A DNA stretch of 64,000 nt from Hofstenia miamia. Its lineage: Eukaryota > Xenacoelomorpha > Acoela > Hofsteniidae. Position numbers and translations under genes: made by a program. Under the pieces are notes generated by a model that was not told the origin of the DNA, did no database searches, and saw nothing but the letters and a program-made list of their open reading frames with translations. The DNA is taken from NCBI GenBank assembly GCA_900660155.1, contig CABFPE010000248.1:515735-579734 (forward strand). Direction: 5' to 3'. This document shows, in pieces, positions 1-12,600 of the stretch (its first letter is position 1; the number at the start of each line of letters is the position of its first letter).

Positions 1-51
1 TGATGATGATGATGATGATGATGATGATGTGATGATGATGATGATGATGAT
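1..51. repeat. (TGA)n microsatellite, interrupted
   Basis: TGA/GAT units repeat to about 51, with one phase slip near base 30. The array is cut by the window edge. Confidence 0.95.
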
Positions 52-328
52 GGAGAGCAATGCCATTGATTTACTTTAAAGTCAAATAGCTTTTCTCCAA
101 TCGAAACCTATTATTATTAAAATACAAAACCCAAAAAGGATTCTTAATTTGCATTTACGCGATAAGTGTTCACTTATGACTTATTTTCTTTACCGCAAAA
201 CTTACCAACACAAAGGAAAACTGTTCGTGTAAGTGGGTCTTAAATGCACTACTTACATCGTACTGAATCATTTGTGTTTGAGTATTAAATTTTTTTCACC
301 AAAATATAATGCAACTGTTCTAAATTAG
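1..328. other. upstream intron end
   Basis: Tail of the intron before the first exon seen. It opens with an interrupted TGA trinucleotide microsatellite (about 1-51) and ends in the acceptor ttag before 329. No other structure is seen. Confidence 0.6.
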
Positions 329-643
329 GCCTCAAGCGTGGATTTCTTGATTCATTTTCCTGAGTCACATACTTCATATCACACTGTTAAAAATCTTGCT
401 GCATCTATGCGGAACGTCGTTGATTTTGACGATCTTTTTGACAAAAAGTCAGAAAGTGGTCATCACAAACACCATGCCGCTAATGATAGATCCTTCTCAC
501 ATGGAAGAGCTAGATGGCGCTCATTTACAGCTGAAAACGTTGTACATGGCAGATCGAATTCGTCGAATAAGTGGACCGAATTTCTCAATGTGGATGAAAT
601 CATTCTTAATATCAAGTATATTTATCAGCCACTGATTTACCAG
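329..643 (+). CDS. BLTP1: BLTP1 exon 1 of window
   Basis: Preceded by aaattag and followed by cag|gttaga. It reads 105 codons, and exit phase is 0. VDFLIHFPESH corresponds to VDLHLFLPDCH in human, and ARWRSFTAE...KW to PKWRNVTQE...GW. It ends in the strand IILNIKYIYQPLIYQ, matching the human MLTIDYTWHPIYPQ. This is repeating-beta-groove core. Confidence 0.9.
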
Positions 644-3600
644 GTTAGATTATTTAACTACTTACCTCAAGTACTTTTAAGCTCTATTCTAACTATATCT
701 TGGACATTAAGTATCCCCAATCAATTTAAAAAGAAATTGAAGTGGAATTTGCTTTCATCTTGAATAACTTAAAAATAATGTGCTATAAATTTTGATAATT
801 GCTTATAATTTCAATGACAGGATATGTGTAGTCATCAATCTAGAACACATCTATGTTGTGATTCCATTATGGTCTTCTTTTACTTATCAAATTTATTACG
901 AATGATATCGATGATAAATAAGAATCTAAGCAGTGGTAAAAATGACAACTATTAATGAATTTATATGTTTTATATGTCAAATATGCAACAATTATATTGA
1001 ATTTAGAATGACGGTGGAATTTCTCTCAGACATTATTTGGGTGATACTAAATTTCATAGTTGGCGCAAGAATCGCAAATCACAATCGCCTATCGATATCT
1101 TCTCTATTCCCGCTGATGAGATGGATATTGCTCTATATTTCAACAATATTACTGCGATCGCTTACGGCTTCTTTGCAAAATATCTTATATGCTTCCTCGT
1201 ATGGCATTCCCATTATATTATTTCCATGGATAACTTAACCTAATTATAATATTCACTAAATAAATGTCTTGTAGTTTGTTGGCATGTAATCTCTACTTAC
1301 AAATAGCAATTTGTTTATTTAATATCTACATTCCATCAGTAAAGCATCTTCAAATAGCAAAACATTTTTAATGAGTGAAAATTCATCAAACACCAGAGGG
1401 AAATCTTTACCTAATTAGGAATCTATTATATTTTCAGACTGATTACGATTATTTTACTTATTAAAATGTGGAAATCACACATATGCTGGATTCAAATATG
1501 CTTCTCATGCCGTCTCAAAACAATCAAAATTATATTCAAATTACTTAACAATAAAATTACAGCTTTTTAAATTTATGGAACTTACATTGGCAAAAAAATC
1601 AAATTTATATTCAAATTACTTAACAATAAAATTACAGCTTTTTAAATTTATGGAACTTACATTGGCAAAAAGATTTGGATTACCTTTTGTATTTAAGGTG
1701 CGTTTTTAATGCACTCTATAACAGCATGTATTTATGTAAAATATAGATTTTCCAAATGATTATGTGTATTATCTTTTAGGTTAACTATTTTGGCTCATAT
1801 ACTGAAGTATCGTCGTTCGTCAATCAACAACAGAAGCGCAAGAACGTTCCGAGTTCTCAGTCACCAAATGTTGAAACAACCTATTTACCTGATAATGAAT
1901 TCGCCGCTTACCTTACACGAATTAAGCCCACCAATGTTAGTTTCACTTTCATTGGTAGTGATTTATGTGCCTATCTTCCACAAGTATGTATTTTTTAAAT
2001 ATTTTATAGTAAGTTGTGAAAATATGAGAAATACTATTCATTATTGCTTAGTCTTTGCCTAGTGGCTTCGTAACAATAGATTGCAGATTTTCTCTAATTA
2101 ATTCTTCGTTAATGCTTATATATATATAATGACACTAATTAGCAAAAAAAATAATCATAGATAAGGAATTTTATATTGTACAAAATATACATGTGTGACC
2201 AAAGTCTACTCGAAAACATTTTTTTGCAAACAAAATATTCGGCAAGAAATTTAATTAAACTCCAAAGAAAATACCAAAGTTGATTAAAAAACATCATTAG
2301 AAATGAAAATTAGTGAAGCAGTTGCTTCTTAGAATTGAGCATTGATAAATATCACATTTCTTCCACGTACATCGAGATGGTTCTTTACATGCTTTGCCGT
2401 TTATCGTGTTTTTGCACCCATAATAGGCAGGTGATTATCACTAATCCTTACACCAGGTATTAGACTTTGTGAATTCTTGATCATGTCTTTTACAATGATC
2501 CCATCTTTGCTTGATGATTTAGGTTCTATGGTATATGCTGAACTCATTATGCAGATTACTTTGCTATCTTTCCACAAAGATAAAGTCCAATTTTTTATCA
2601 ACAAATAGTTGGCAGTCACCACACTCAAATTTTGCTCTCATCAGCGACCCTAAAACAAAGATTTGTAGGCATCCCATTCTTCCAGATTGTGCCAGTAGGT
2701 TAGAAACCTCTTTCAAGAAGTTTCTTAGGCAATGAAGCATATGTGAGAAATTTGTGTAGGTGAACTGCAGAACCTACATTTACAACTTCTACCAGAGAGA
2801 AAACAGCTGCTTCCCCTTGTAGTATGTATCTGAGATCTGCCAATGTTGTTCCCTCACAATATGTCATCATTCCATCAACAGTCGAAATACCATATTCATT
2901 TTGATACAAGTCTCTGTGTTGTCTTTTCAGCTAGAGATTCAAACAATTCTACAGAAAATAGTCAAAAAATCGTTCACATAATGACCTTGCCTGAAAACTG
3001 CTCAAAATTTGCTGTAACTTATTGTAAGGCTATCTATTCTCTGGAGTACGTGAATTCATCCATTCTTTTCCAATTTTCGGCCTAGTTTATGCTTCAATTT
3101 TGCGTTTTTTTTGGTGGCATAGGCAATACAATAATACATGAAATGTGAAACCACTTTGCTGTTAAGAATTTGATCATCTAGCATCTTAGGTATATTCATG
3201 ACCAATTCATTGCAAGTAGTTTCATTTTGAGGATCCCCAAGACTACAGTGATCTCCATCAAAGTTATTCCAAAAATCTGCCCCATATGGCAAACTTGTAA
3301 TTCTGCTTGGTCTAAAGTTACATTCTTGATGTTCTTCACTCATAACTACACTAAAGTTATAGCAAAAACAAATAAAATTGTTGGTAAGACAATAGACTAT
3401 AGTTCTAACTGTACACAACTGTATACATAAGAAAATTCAGTGAAATAATTCCTACATATGTCATATATATTTATTCAATTGGTTAATAACGCTTAGATGC
3501 ATTATATCTACTATTTTCTATGAAATTTTAAAAACACTTTTCATTACATACACAAAATATTCATAATGAGTTCACTTAATATATATGTGAAAAATTCAGC

Positions 3601-6600
3601 TTTAAAGAACACATGCAGAATTAAAGTAAAGTGGCCAAATGCCACGCAGTATGAGAATACTTAGAACAAATAATTATATGATTGTGCTAAATATTATAGC
3701 ATTCTAGTTTATTGCTCAGTTGCTAGGTGCTGCAATTCTCATGTACACGCTGGAGGTTGCATGACTTTAAGTTTCACAAATTATTTACTAGCATAATTTT
3801 CAGTTTTTTTAGAGTATACTTATTGCTAAAATCGATGTTTGCATTCAGGTACTGGTCACAAGAAAAGCAAAAATATAATGCGACAAGAGGATGTTACTTT
3901 TATAAAATTTCTGTTTCCAAGATCATCAGGATTAAATTTCACATTTGATACAAAAGCAAATCATGTCTGGTAAGCTCTGAAGTGCGGGTGAATTCATCAC
4001 TACTTGTTATGCCCGTAATAAGGTATACGTTGGTGAAACTAAGCGACATTTTGGCATTCGAATTATAAAACAACTTAACGGTCCTCTTGAGACAAAAATA
4101 TTCAATCACCATAATGAATTAAGAATAAATTTTGAAATAGCCATGAGAACTATCCACTCTAAGATATGGGGCTCTAATAATTAAACAATATAATAGGGAA
4201 AATCATAAATGAGCAATGTAATCTAGGAAAGATTGAGATTAATATTTCAGAGTTTAAAATTTTATCTTTTAGAGTGTAGTCAATTAATTCAGTCCAATTA
4301 TTATAAAAACTCCTCTTTATAAAGCTATGGCCAAAATTTTTTTAAATCTGCTTGTAAGAAATATTTTTTAACTATAAATTATAATTCGAGGCTTGCTTTT
4401 GAATGAATCAACGCCTTTCTTCGTTACGAATTGTTCAATTAATTAATTGTAGTGCGCGCACGTCCATTGAAAACGCTATGTTCTATTTTATGTGTCAATA
4501 GTTTAATAAACGCGAAAATAGATCAAGCGGGAATTTTTTAATTTCTGTGATCATTAAATTTCCAGTGCGCGTTGACGTAAAGAAAGCTCTGTGTTCTATT
4601 TTGTAAACTAAATAGTTTCGTATTTACGTAAATTAAAAATCACTAGTGCGTGCTACGCCTTAAAGTACCAACCGAAATAACTATCAAGTTTTTTGTAGAA
4701 AATCCAAATTAAACATTTACAAACAGTTTTCTGGTGTATGCATATCAAAATATTATTAAACGGGGAAGGTCAAGATAAATGTTTACCTACACCTTCCGTT
4801 AATATGTGATGTTTACCACAAACACAAGTGTGTGTTAATTATAATAATTTGAAATATCACAAAATATAAACGGCTTGGTAATACGAGTCTGTGAAATTAA
4901 TTATAGTATAGTTACTACTTACGAAGTCGATAACATTATTTTGAGGTCGTTCGTTATATACAATTTACTATCAAATTTATAAAACAAACTTCAAGTACAG
5001 TATTAATTTTTCTGGATAAGAGATTTTAGAATATACTGCAAATATATCTCCTCCAAACTCGTTTGCAAGAAAAATGGGATTTTATGTGACGCTTGATTTC
5101 ACTTTTAGCTCAAGAAACATCTCAATTTAAATATAGTATTTCTAAGAAACCAAATCCAAGTTGTCTGGCTTATTTTCTATAGGATTCTGAGCATGCTTGA
5201 AACACATTAAAGAGAATCATTAATGTACTGACATTATGGGTCATCTAAGAAATCATATTTTAAAATAATAGGTAGAACCCTTTTGACTAAACAATTGAAG
5301 CAGTTTTCATAAAAGGCCATAGTTGCTGAATAAGCAACATGTGGAAACTTATTCATTATATTTTGAAGATAAAATATTCTATTTCCATCATTTGCTACTG
5401 ACACTGATGAACTAATATATCCTTTTATCGTGCTTTTCCTTTTTCCTAGTATGCGATTGGTATATTGACATTGCGTGACTTGACCAACATTCTGCTACAT
5501 TTTGCGCTCTACGAAGTGCTAATAATGAGTCTATGTTAAACGTACAAAATTCTCATTTTATTCAACATCCATTGATTTTCTGTTGATCCTGTTCATTGTG
5601 ATTCATAACGAATTAGCGTATTTAAATTATTTATGGACTAAATTCATATATTTTAATTTTTACACGGCATTTCTTTACAAAAAATGTATGTAAAAATGTT
5701 GATGAACAGTTTTGTTCTCATAAAAATTGAATTAGCACTTCAATGAAGATAAGATGTGCGCCCATGGGAGTTTGGACAAGATAATTGTTGAATTCTTTTC
5801 GAAAGGCCGGGATTTCAATCTCCAGGTTTTGTTAACTTCCATCAACGTTATGGTTACAGATTACTACAAGGTTTGACTCTATTTATTTATTTTTACAATT
5901 TTTGAGCTTTGCAAGTCATATACAAATTAACTCTTCCTCAAAACAGACTTCTAAATACATTTCAGAAGTCTATGCTCAAATCAATTATTCACTAGAAGTA
6001 TGGGAACTGCGCTTCATTTTTGTTTTAGCGGATGTATCCTAACGATTGTTTAAACAGCAACAAACTCACTTTGAGCGGCTTTCAACTGAAATGCGCGGGG
6101 TATCGCTCATTAATGGAGGCCCCAATGCCTATCGCTAATCTCATCGAGTATGCCTGGTTGATGGAATTCATTTTACGACCGATTACTGGAAGGATTACAG
6201 TTCCGCAGGTTTTTATAATTTATATTTACATTAGTCATTTCATACTCACTGCATATTTCCTAAGGATTGCATTTGAAGAATATTAATTATATGCGTACTA
6301 AGTACCTTGCTAATCGTAATTTGTTTGTTTCCAATGGAGAAAAGAATCAATAATAATGAGAATGTATTGACTGAGTCGTTACCTATTTAGAAAACAATTA
6401 TGCAAAAACATTTACTAATTCTGAAAAAATCGAATATTCGAGAAAATATTTTTCAAAATTACAGGCGTTGAAATAAATTAATGGTAACCCTATTATGCAA
6501 ATGTTTATATAAGGTTTTGCCAAATTCTTCACGTGCATGCAAATGTGATAACATTGGTTATATTGTATATCTTATTGTTTACAAATGCAATGATATTTCA

Positions 6601-9600
6601 CCTATTTATGACATTTACCAGATCAGATTGCATATAATTTTAACAAAATACGTTGTAAAATCCACTAAAACGTGCAGGGGTTTTTGATATTTTGAATGAA
6701 TATTTCATTTAGCGGTCTGTTTAACATATTAACTAATTACTATTAATATTCAAGATTTTTAAGTTTTTTATTTTACTTTACGATGTAATTCATATTTTTA
6801 ATTTTCAGTACTGTCGTAAGAGACAATTTTTCAAAAACGGTAGGTATCCCAGACTTTTGTTTCATTGTATGATATCATCGCAAAACGCAGTACAACGAAA
6901 AATATGCGTAAATTCATTTGAGGAAAATGAAAAGTTTGATTTATGGATTTAAAATTTCTTAAATTCGCTTTTCCTGTGACAATTTGTAAAGCGTAGAAAA
7001 TATATAAGCAATCTTGTGAGTCCTTTTAATTTTACTTGCTATTTGACCACCGTTGTTCATTATCATTTGGATTGAGCCTGATCGAGTGCTTAATTTACAG
7101 GGTGTTGTTATACCTATTCAAATCTATATAATGTGAATTTAACAAAGTATGGGACTGCGACATGATTAAGGACCAGTTTAATAAATGTAAAATCCACCCT
7201 GGTTTTATATTAGGATACATTTAATTGGTGGTGTAGCGAGTAGGTAACAAATCATGTTTGGTATGTCACAGTAAAGCAACTTTTGCGAACCAATTACATC
7301 ATAGGAAGTACTGGGTAAACTTTCCCAGAATAGCGATTTTGAGGTGTGACACAGAATAGAAAGACATCGATAAAATTTATTTTTACATCTTCAAAACAAT
7401 ATTAATAAGAATGCATGTTATCATTCGCTTGAGTACAATGAAAAATTCAATCCTGCATTCATGTTTTCAACTGATGAAGGGATTTAGTATAGGAGACGAT
7501 TTTCCAAGATTTAAAAATGGTATATTTCACATTGGTGTTCGTGTAATATTATCGACCCTGCTTATAAATGCCACGAATCATGATCCTCCATAGATTTTGC
7601 GTGGGATTGAGGTCAGGAGACTTTGATGACCAGTGAAGAACTTGAATTTCAAAATATTTTTCGTTGCCAAATATAAATATCCATGGGAAGTTTTTCTTCT
7701 AGAAAAATAGTTTACGCTCTATAACTGGAACTAAATATCACAATTCCTACATGAACAGTTCGTTGGGAGCTAAAACGTAGATTTTTATACATTGGTGAAA
7801 AATCCATTTTTAGTGAAGGCTTATAAGGATGCACACATGGCATTTTGCAATGCAACTGGGGGGTGGGGAGGGGGGTGTTAGATTTCTATATAATTTGGTT
7901 TCTCAAATTCAAAAAATGGAATTTAGATGAGTTCGCCGATTAAAAAAATTAATTGGCGTGATCTTGAGAATCAGAAATTTACGACATTTTCTCGACCGGC
8001 AGTGGGTGTTGGAGTAATTGTTTATGTGGCGGTCTGCCGCAAGTAAACACTATGATTTTAAAAATATCTTTCACCTCTTTTAGGCGGGATTCCGCCATTA
8101 AATTTCACTCGCGTAATTAATCAAAACAATGTGAAACATTTGATTTTCTCAACATAATTCGCGTAAATACTCACCGTTTATTTGCATTCTGCCGCACATT
8201 TTTGTTATTAAACTGAAACACAATGGACGTCAATTACATGCATAAGCTCATTAAATCAGGGTTTTCGAGTAGAATTCAAGTTACTCGGATCGAGTTCGAC
8301 TTTATACGTTTTGAGTTCGAGTATTTTTAAAAAAAATTCCGAGTACGATTACGTTTTTTAGAGTAAAAAACATTTGTTTTACAATAATTATAAGTTTAAA
8401 AAATAATTATTTACGATTGGTAAAGAAGTTGAAATAATTTAATTTTTACAGTATTTTCGAGTGGATTTTCGATCGAGTTCGAGTTTTGATGATTTCTCTT
8501 CCGAGTTTTTCCGATCGAGTGTTGCGAGCTTTATTATCGAGTTTGAGTTCTAATATTCTGAGTACTCGAAAACCCTGCATTGAATCAGTGGAAGCGCATG
8601 AAGTAATTTGGAATATGCACTCAACATCTTACAGGAATAAGATATTAAAACAAAAGGCTTGGGAAGAAGTTTTTCACGAAAATAAAGAAAATTTCGGAGA
8701 TTGTATGTTGTAATTGACATGCGTACTGGATTTTAAGCAATATTAGGTGACGGAGTTACAGAAGAAGTGGCATTATTTGTGGTCTGAATTTGCTTGTCAG
8801 AGCCATGCTTTAAAAGAAAATAGTGCTAGTGGCAGTGGGGAAGGGCAACAAAATTGCTTCTGGAAATTTAAGGATTCTTTACATTTTTTAAAAGATTCAA
8901 TAACTTCTCGTGTCATACACATTTATTGCCTAAATCCTTCATGATCCTGCTTTTTGAGTTAGTAAAATGCATCTCCCTCCCGTGTGCGTGTTAATGGAAG
9001 TGGTTTAATCCATATACTTTTACCCTTTCGACGATTTTCTTTTTCCTTAATGGAAGATTATCTGGGCAGCACTATGGAATAGCGGAAATTAATGTAATAC
9101 GCCGGTGAACAATCATCGTTTGTTTGCAAATTTTTTTTAATCACAACCAATTATCTCCTTACGCATGAATTGTCTACAACAATGCTTAGTTACAGTTATT
9201 CAGCGTGAAATTTTTTTCAAAATTACAACGCTTTGCACATTCAGGTTTTGCAACGAAGAAGTTTTGAGGGTCAGTAAATTTGACTGCTTGACTACCCATC
9301 AGGGTCTCGTGACCTCAGTCCATGTAAAATGAATGGACAATCATTGTTGGTAACATTTATATAGATGGTAAACAAAATAGCTCAATCAGTAATAGGAAAT
9401 ATGCAATTTTTAAATCGTGGGAAACACGTCAACGCAGAATCACATTTTCCATTTTACTCGAATAATTGGTAGCATGATCCCCATTAAAAATTTTTGTGGT
9501 TATTTTTTCAAGTGTGTTCCTATTCCGTGTCGCGCTTCAAAATCACCATTTTGTACATTTTTACTCATTAATCTCTATGGTGTAATATGTTCAGATAAAG

Positions 9601-12600
9601 CACTTAATCCGACAATTGCATTTATCCTAACATAAAAATTTTGTAGTTATCAAACTGCCCTAATTCGTGTCGCGCACTGTAGACGATGTAATGGACATTC
9701 CTACTGGATAAAATTCATGTTTAACTATTTAATTGCTATTGAGCAGTGTCTGCATTGCAAAATTCTTGGACGATACCAGTCACACACATTTCAAAGGCAA
9801 CTTTGAACGATTGCCTATTATTTATCTTTGATTTATTGGATTTAATGGATGAATTAATATTCCAGCAAATCGTGGTTAGAAGAATTGACCATGCAGTTGC
9901 TCTACAATCTCGTCTAATATGTTTGCTCTGAAGATTGAAGGATTACGTCAGACAAATTTTTAATTTAAACTACTTTAATGTAAAGATATATTTTAGTTTC
10001 CTTACCACTCCTTTTATCAGTTTGAATTTATCCGGGTAATGCCTTTAAAAAATATTCCGATCGTACTTATGGATAATTCCGATTTCAGAGGTTTTTCCTG
10101 GAGTAGGCAGTATTTTTGAGCTAATGCCTTCACACGATTTCCCTATAGTTAAGATACATACTCATGTATGGATGAAAAAATATGTTGCTTATTTGGGCTG
10201 CTTTTATTATATCTGTTGGCGACCAATTGAATCCAAATCGAGAAGGAAATATCCTCTAAAGCAGGGTGGGGAACATTTAAATATGAACACTTTCACTTTT
10301 ACACGTATTTTATACCTTCGCCTGTTCTCTTGACCCAAGAAAAACGGAATGAAGAATTTAATGAGTTGAAGTACCATATACCTAATTTATTGCGCTAGAG
10401 TTTAACCTAAAACTTTGCCTAACTGTGCATATTATGACATTGATTTTCAATGTAAAATGTGAGTTTCTTCAACTGTAAATAGTAATTGTTTGAAATTTTG
10501 TATTTTTAGTTAATTAATCTTATCGAATGTGTGGATACTTTCCTCCTACTGTCTATGGATGCTGAGAATACAATGCAAATTCCCAATAAATTTTCACAGT
10601 GTATCCACGGCGTCTCTCAGAATACATGTCATCATCGATTGGAAACGAAATTGGAACTCTGTCCTTCCGAAAGTGAAGTCAAATACAAAATGAATCGACT
10701 TGAAATCGATAAGATAGAATTAATTTTGGCTGAAACATATGTTGCCACTAATTTTTTGGTAACGATTTTATTCCATTTATTTGATGATCTTAATATTTCT
10801 AATTTTAATGCTATTTTTATAATTTTCTCTTATAAAATAAAACAACATTATATGTTTGAATATTTATTGAATTTAATAGCCCTTTGTAGAAGTGTACAGA
10901 ATCTAAGATGACGTTTATCTTGTTAATATTCATTCATGCACAATCTTTTACCTTTAATGGTATTTAACATAATTTATATTTCCATTAAATGGTCCAAAAT
11001 ACACTTAATGCCTAGGTGGGTCCTGTTAAGCTTGCCATGTGCAATTTGCACAGTAACTCAATTCAAGAAGGCATTTCTCTCAGGATCGACAACATTTGCA
11101 TCACTCAGTCGATTGCTTCGCTGCACAACGAAGACGCTAATCATTGGCTTCAATCTGGTGGTCTTCAGATCGGTCCTATCACTTGTGATATAGTTTTAGG
11201 CCTTTCCGATGTTAGAAAGTATGTTTTGAATTATATTCTAAACATGTAGTGTACTCCACCAGATTTTTTGCAAATTTCATATAGAGAAGCACAAAAGTAG
11301 TTTTACCAACTCTAAGAATGTTGAAGAGAATGTGTGAAATGGCTAACATTAAAGGGGGTGCCATACGATTAGTCTTTTGACTATAGTCAAAAAACTTTTT
11401 TGACTAGTCAAAAGACTAACCGTGTGGCACCCCCGAATAGTCAACTTATTGTAATTTTGAAAGAAAATGGGAATTTTTATTTTAAATAACTTTGCAATTT
11501 CATCTTAAATGTCATTAATAAGTAAACAATATAATTAAGATCGAGGCAATTAAGATTGGCGCAAACAAACAACTTGTCGAAATGGCTTTAGCGTGTTTTA
11601 AAAACCCATTCCATTGGAGAGAGAGAGAGAGCTGTTCCAAACGCTAGTTGATTGCGCAGCTATTTTGAATTTTCTATAAAGATTGCAACCTGCTAATTGG
11701 ATTAAATGTTTACATAATTCTTTACATATGCGCTTGTTTATGTGTGATCAATTAAGTATACAATACACATTCGTAAGCGTAGAGTATGAGGCCTATTTAA
11801 TACATCATCCGAAAATGTTCTCCCGTCACCTACAGTTGAAATGTAATTTTTGTATATGTATATGCATATGCATATGCAATGCAATTTACGAAGAAACCTC
11901 TTTTGACTATTAGTCAAATTTTTTGACTAATAGACAAAAGAATGCAAAACCGCAATTTTGACTATAGTCAAAAGACTAACCGTGTGGCACCCCCTTAAAA
12001 TACATCAGTAACCAAAATAAGTTACTGAGTTATACGTCACCATGCTGTCAGAATTGCCTTACAGTATTTATATTTTCTTGCTTGCGCTTCTATTAGGAAA
12101 TCAGTAGTATATTGCATGATATTTTTCGCTAAAATTAAGAATGCTTCAATACACTGTGTATACTTCCTCAAACGTACTTTTCATGTTATTTCTCCCATTT
12201 CTCGTTGTTCGTCTGAATTTTTTGTATTAACGTATGAATATCGCATTTACTAATGTTGAAGTAAACTGGAAATTAATTTTTTGGGTTAGTTTTAGCCTGC
12301 CATGTATATCAAGTCATAATAATATGTACTCTCTTTCTGTTATTCTTTTCTGAAAAACAGTTTTTATTTTTGTTTAAAATTATCCAAATATGCATTTCAG
12401 GTTCGAAATTCAGCAGAAATTCTTGCGATTTCTTGATAAGCCCGCGGGTAGACTGTATTTTCTTCCTCATTCAAAATCACCTCATCGTCGTCATGTTGTT
12501 GGCAAGTGTGGATGTTTAGGTAATTGTTTCTTCTTCGGTGGAAATAGCCGAGGACTGAACTTCTTTACAAACCAGAAATGCTCCTGTAGCGATGAAGAAG

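Larger units (their letters stand above)
1984..5735. other. intron 3 (3.75 kb) with piggyBac and Penelope-like remnants
   Basis: Contains the minus-strand piggyBac fossil (about 2340-3420) and a plus-strand GIY-YIG fragment (about 3985-4186). The rest (1984-2330, 3430-3980, 4190-5735) is AT-rich with no recognisable feature. Confidence 0.7.
6209..10509. other. intron 5 (4.3 kb)
   Basis: Holds a minus-strand Tc1-like remnant (about 7440-7870), a G-rich stretch near 7858-7880, and a hAT-type MITE (8257-8577). Nothing recognisable elsewhere; 6210-7430 and 8600-10500 appear to be plain AT-rich intron. Confidence 0.7.

Noticed and set aside
1030-1198. Exon 2 starting after ctctcag at 1029
   Set aside because: It puts a stop in frame with exon 1; the gaatttag acceptor at 1006 keeps the frame and the BLTP1 match.
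8486-8713. 75-codon plus-strand frame
   Set aside because: Half of it is the translated hAT MITE end; not a gene.
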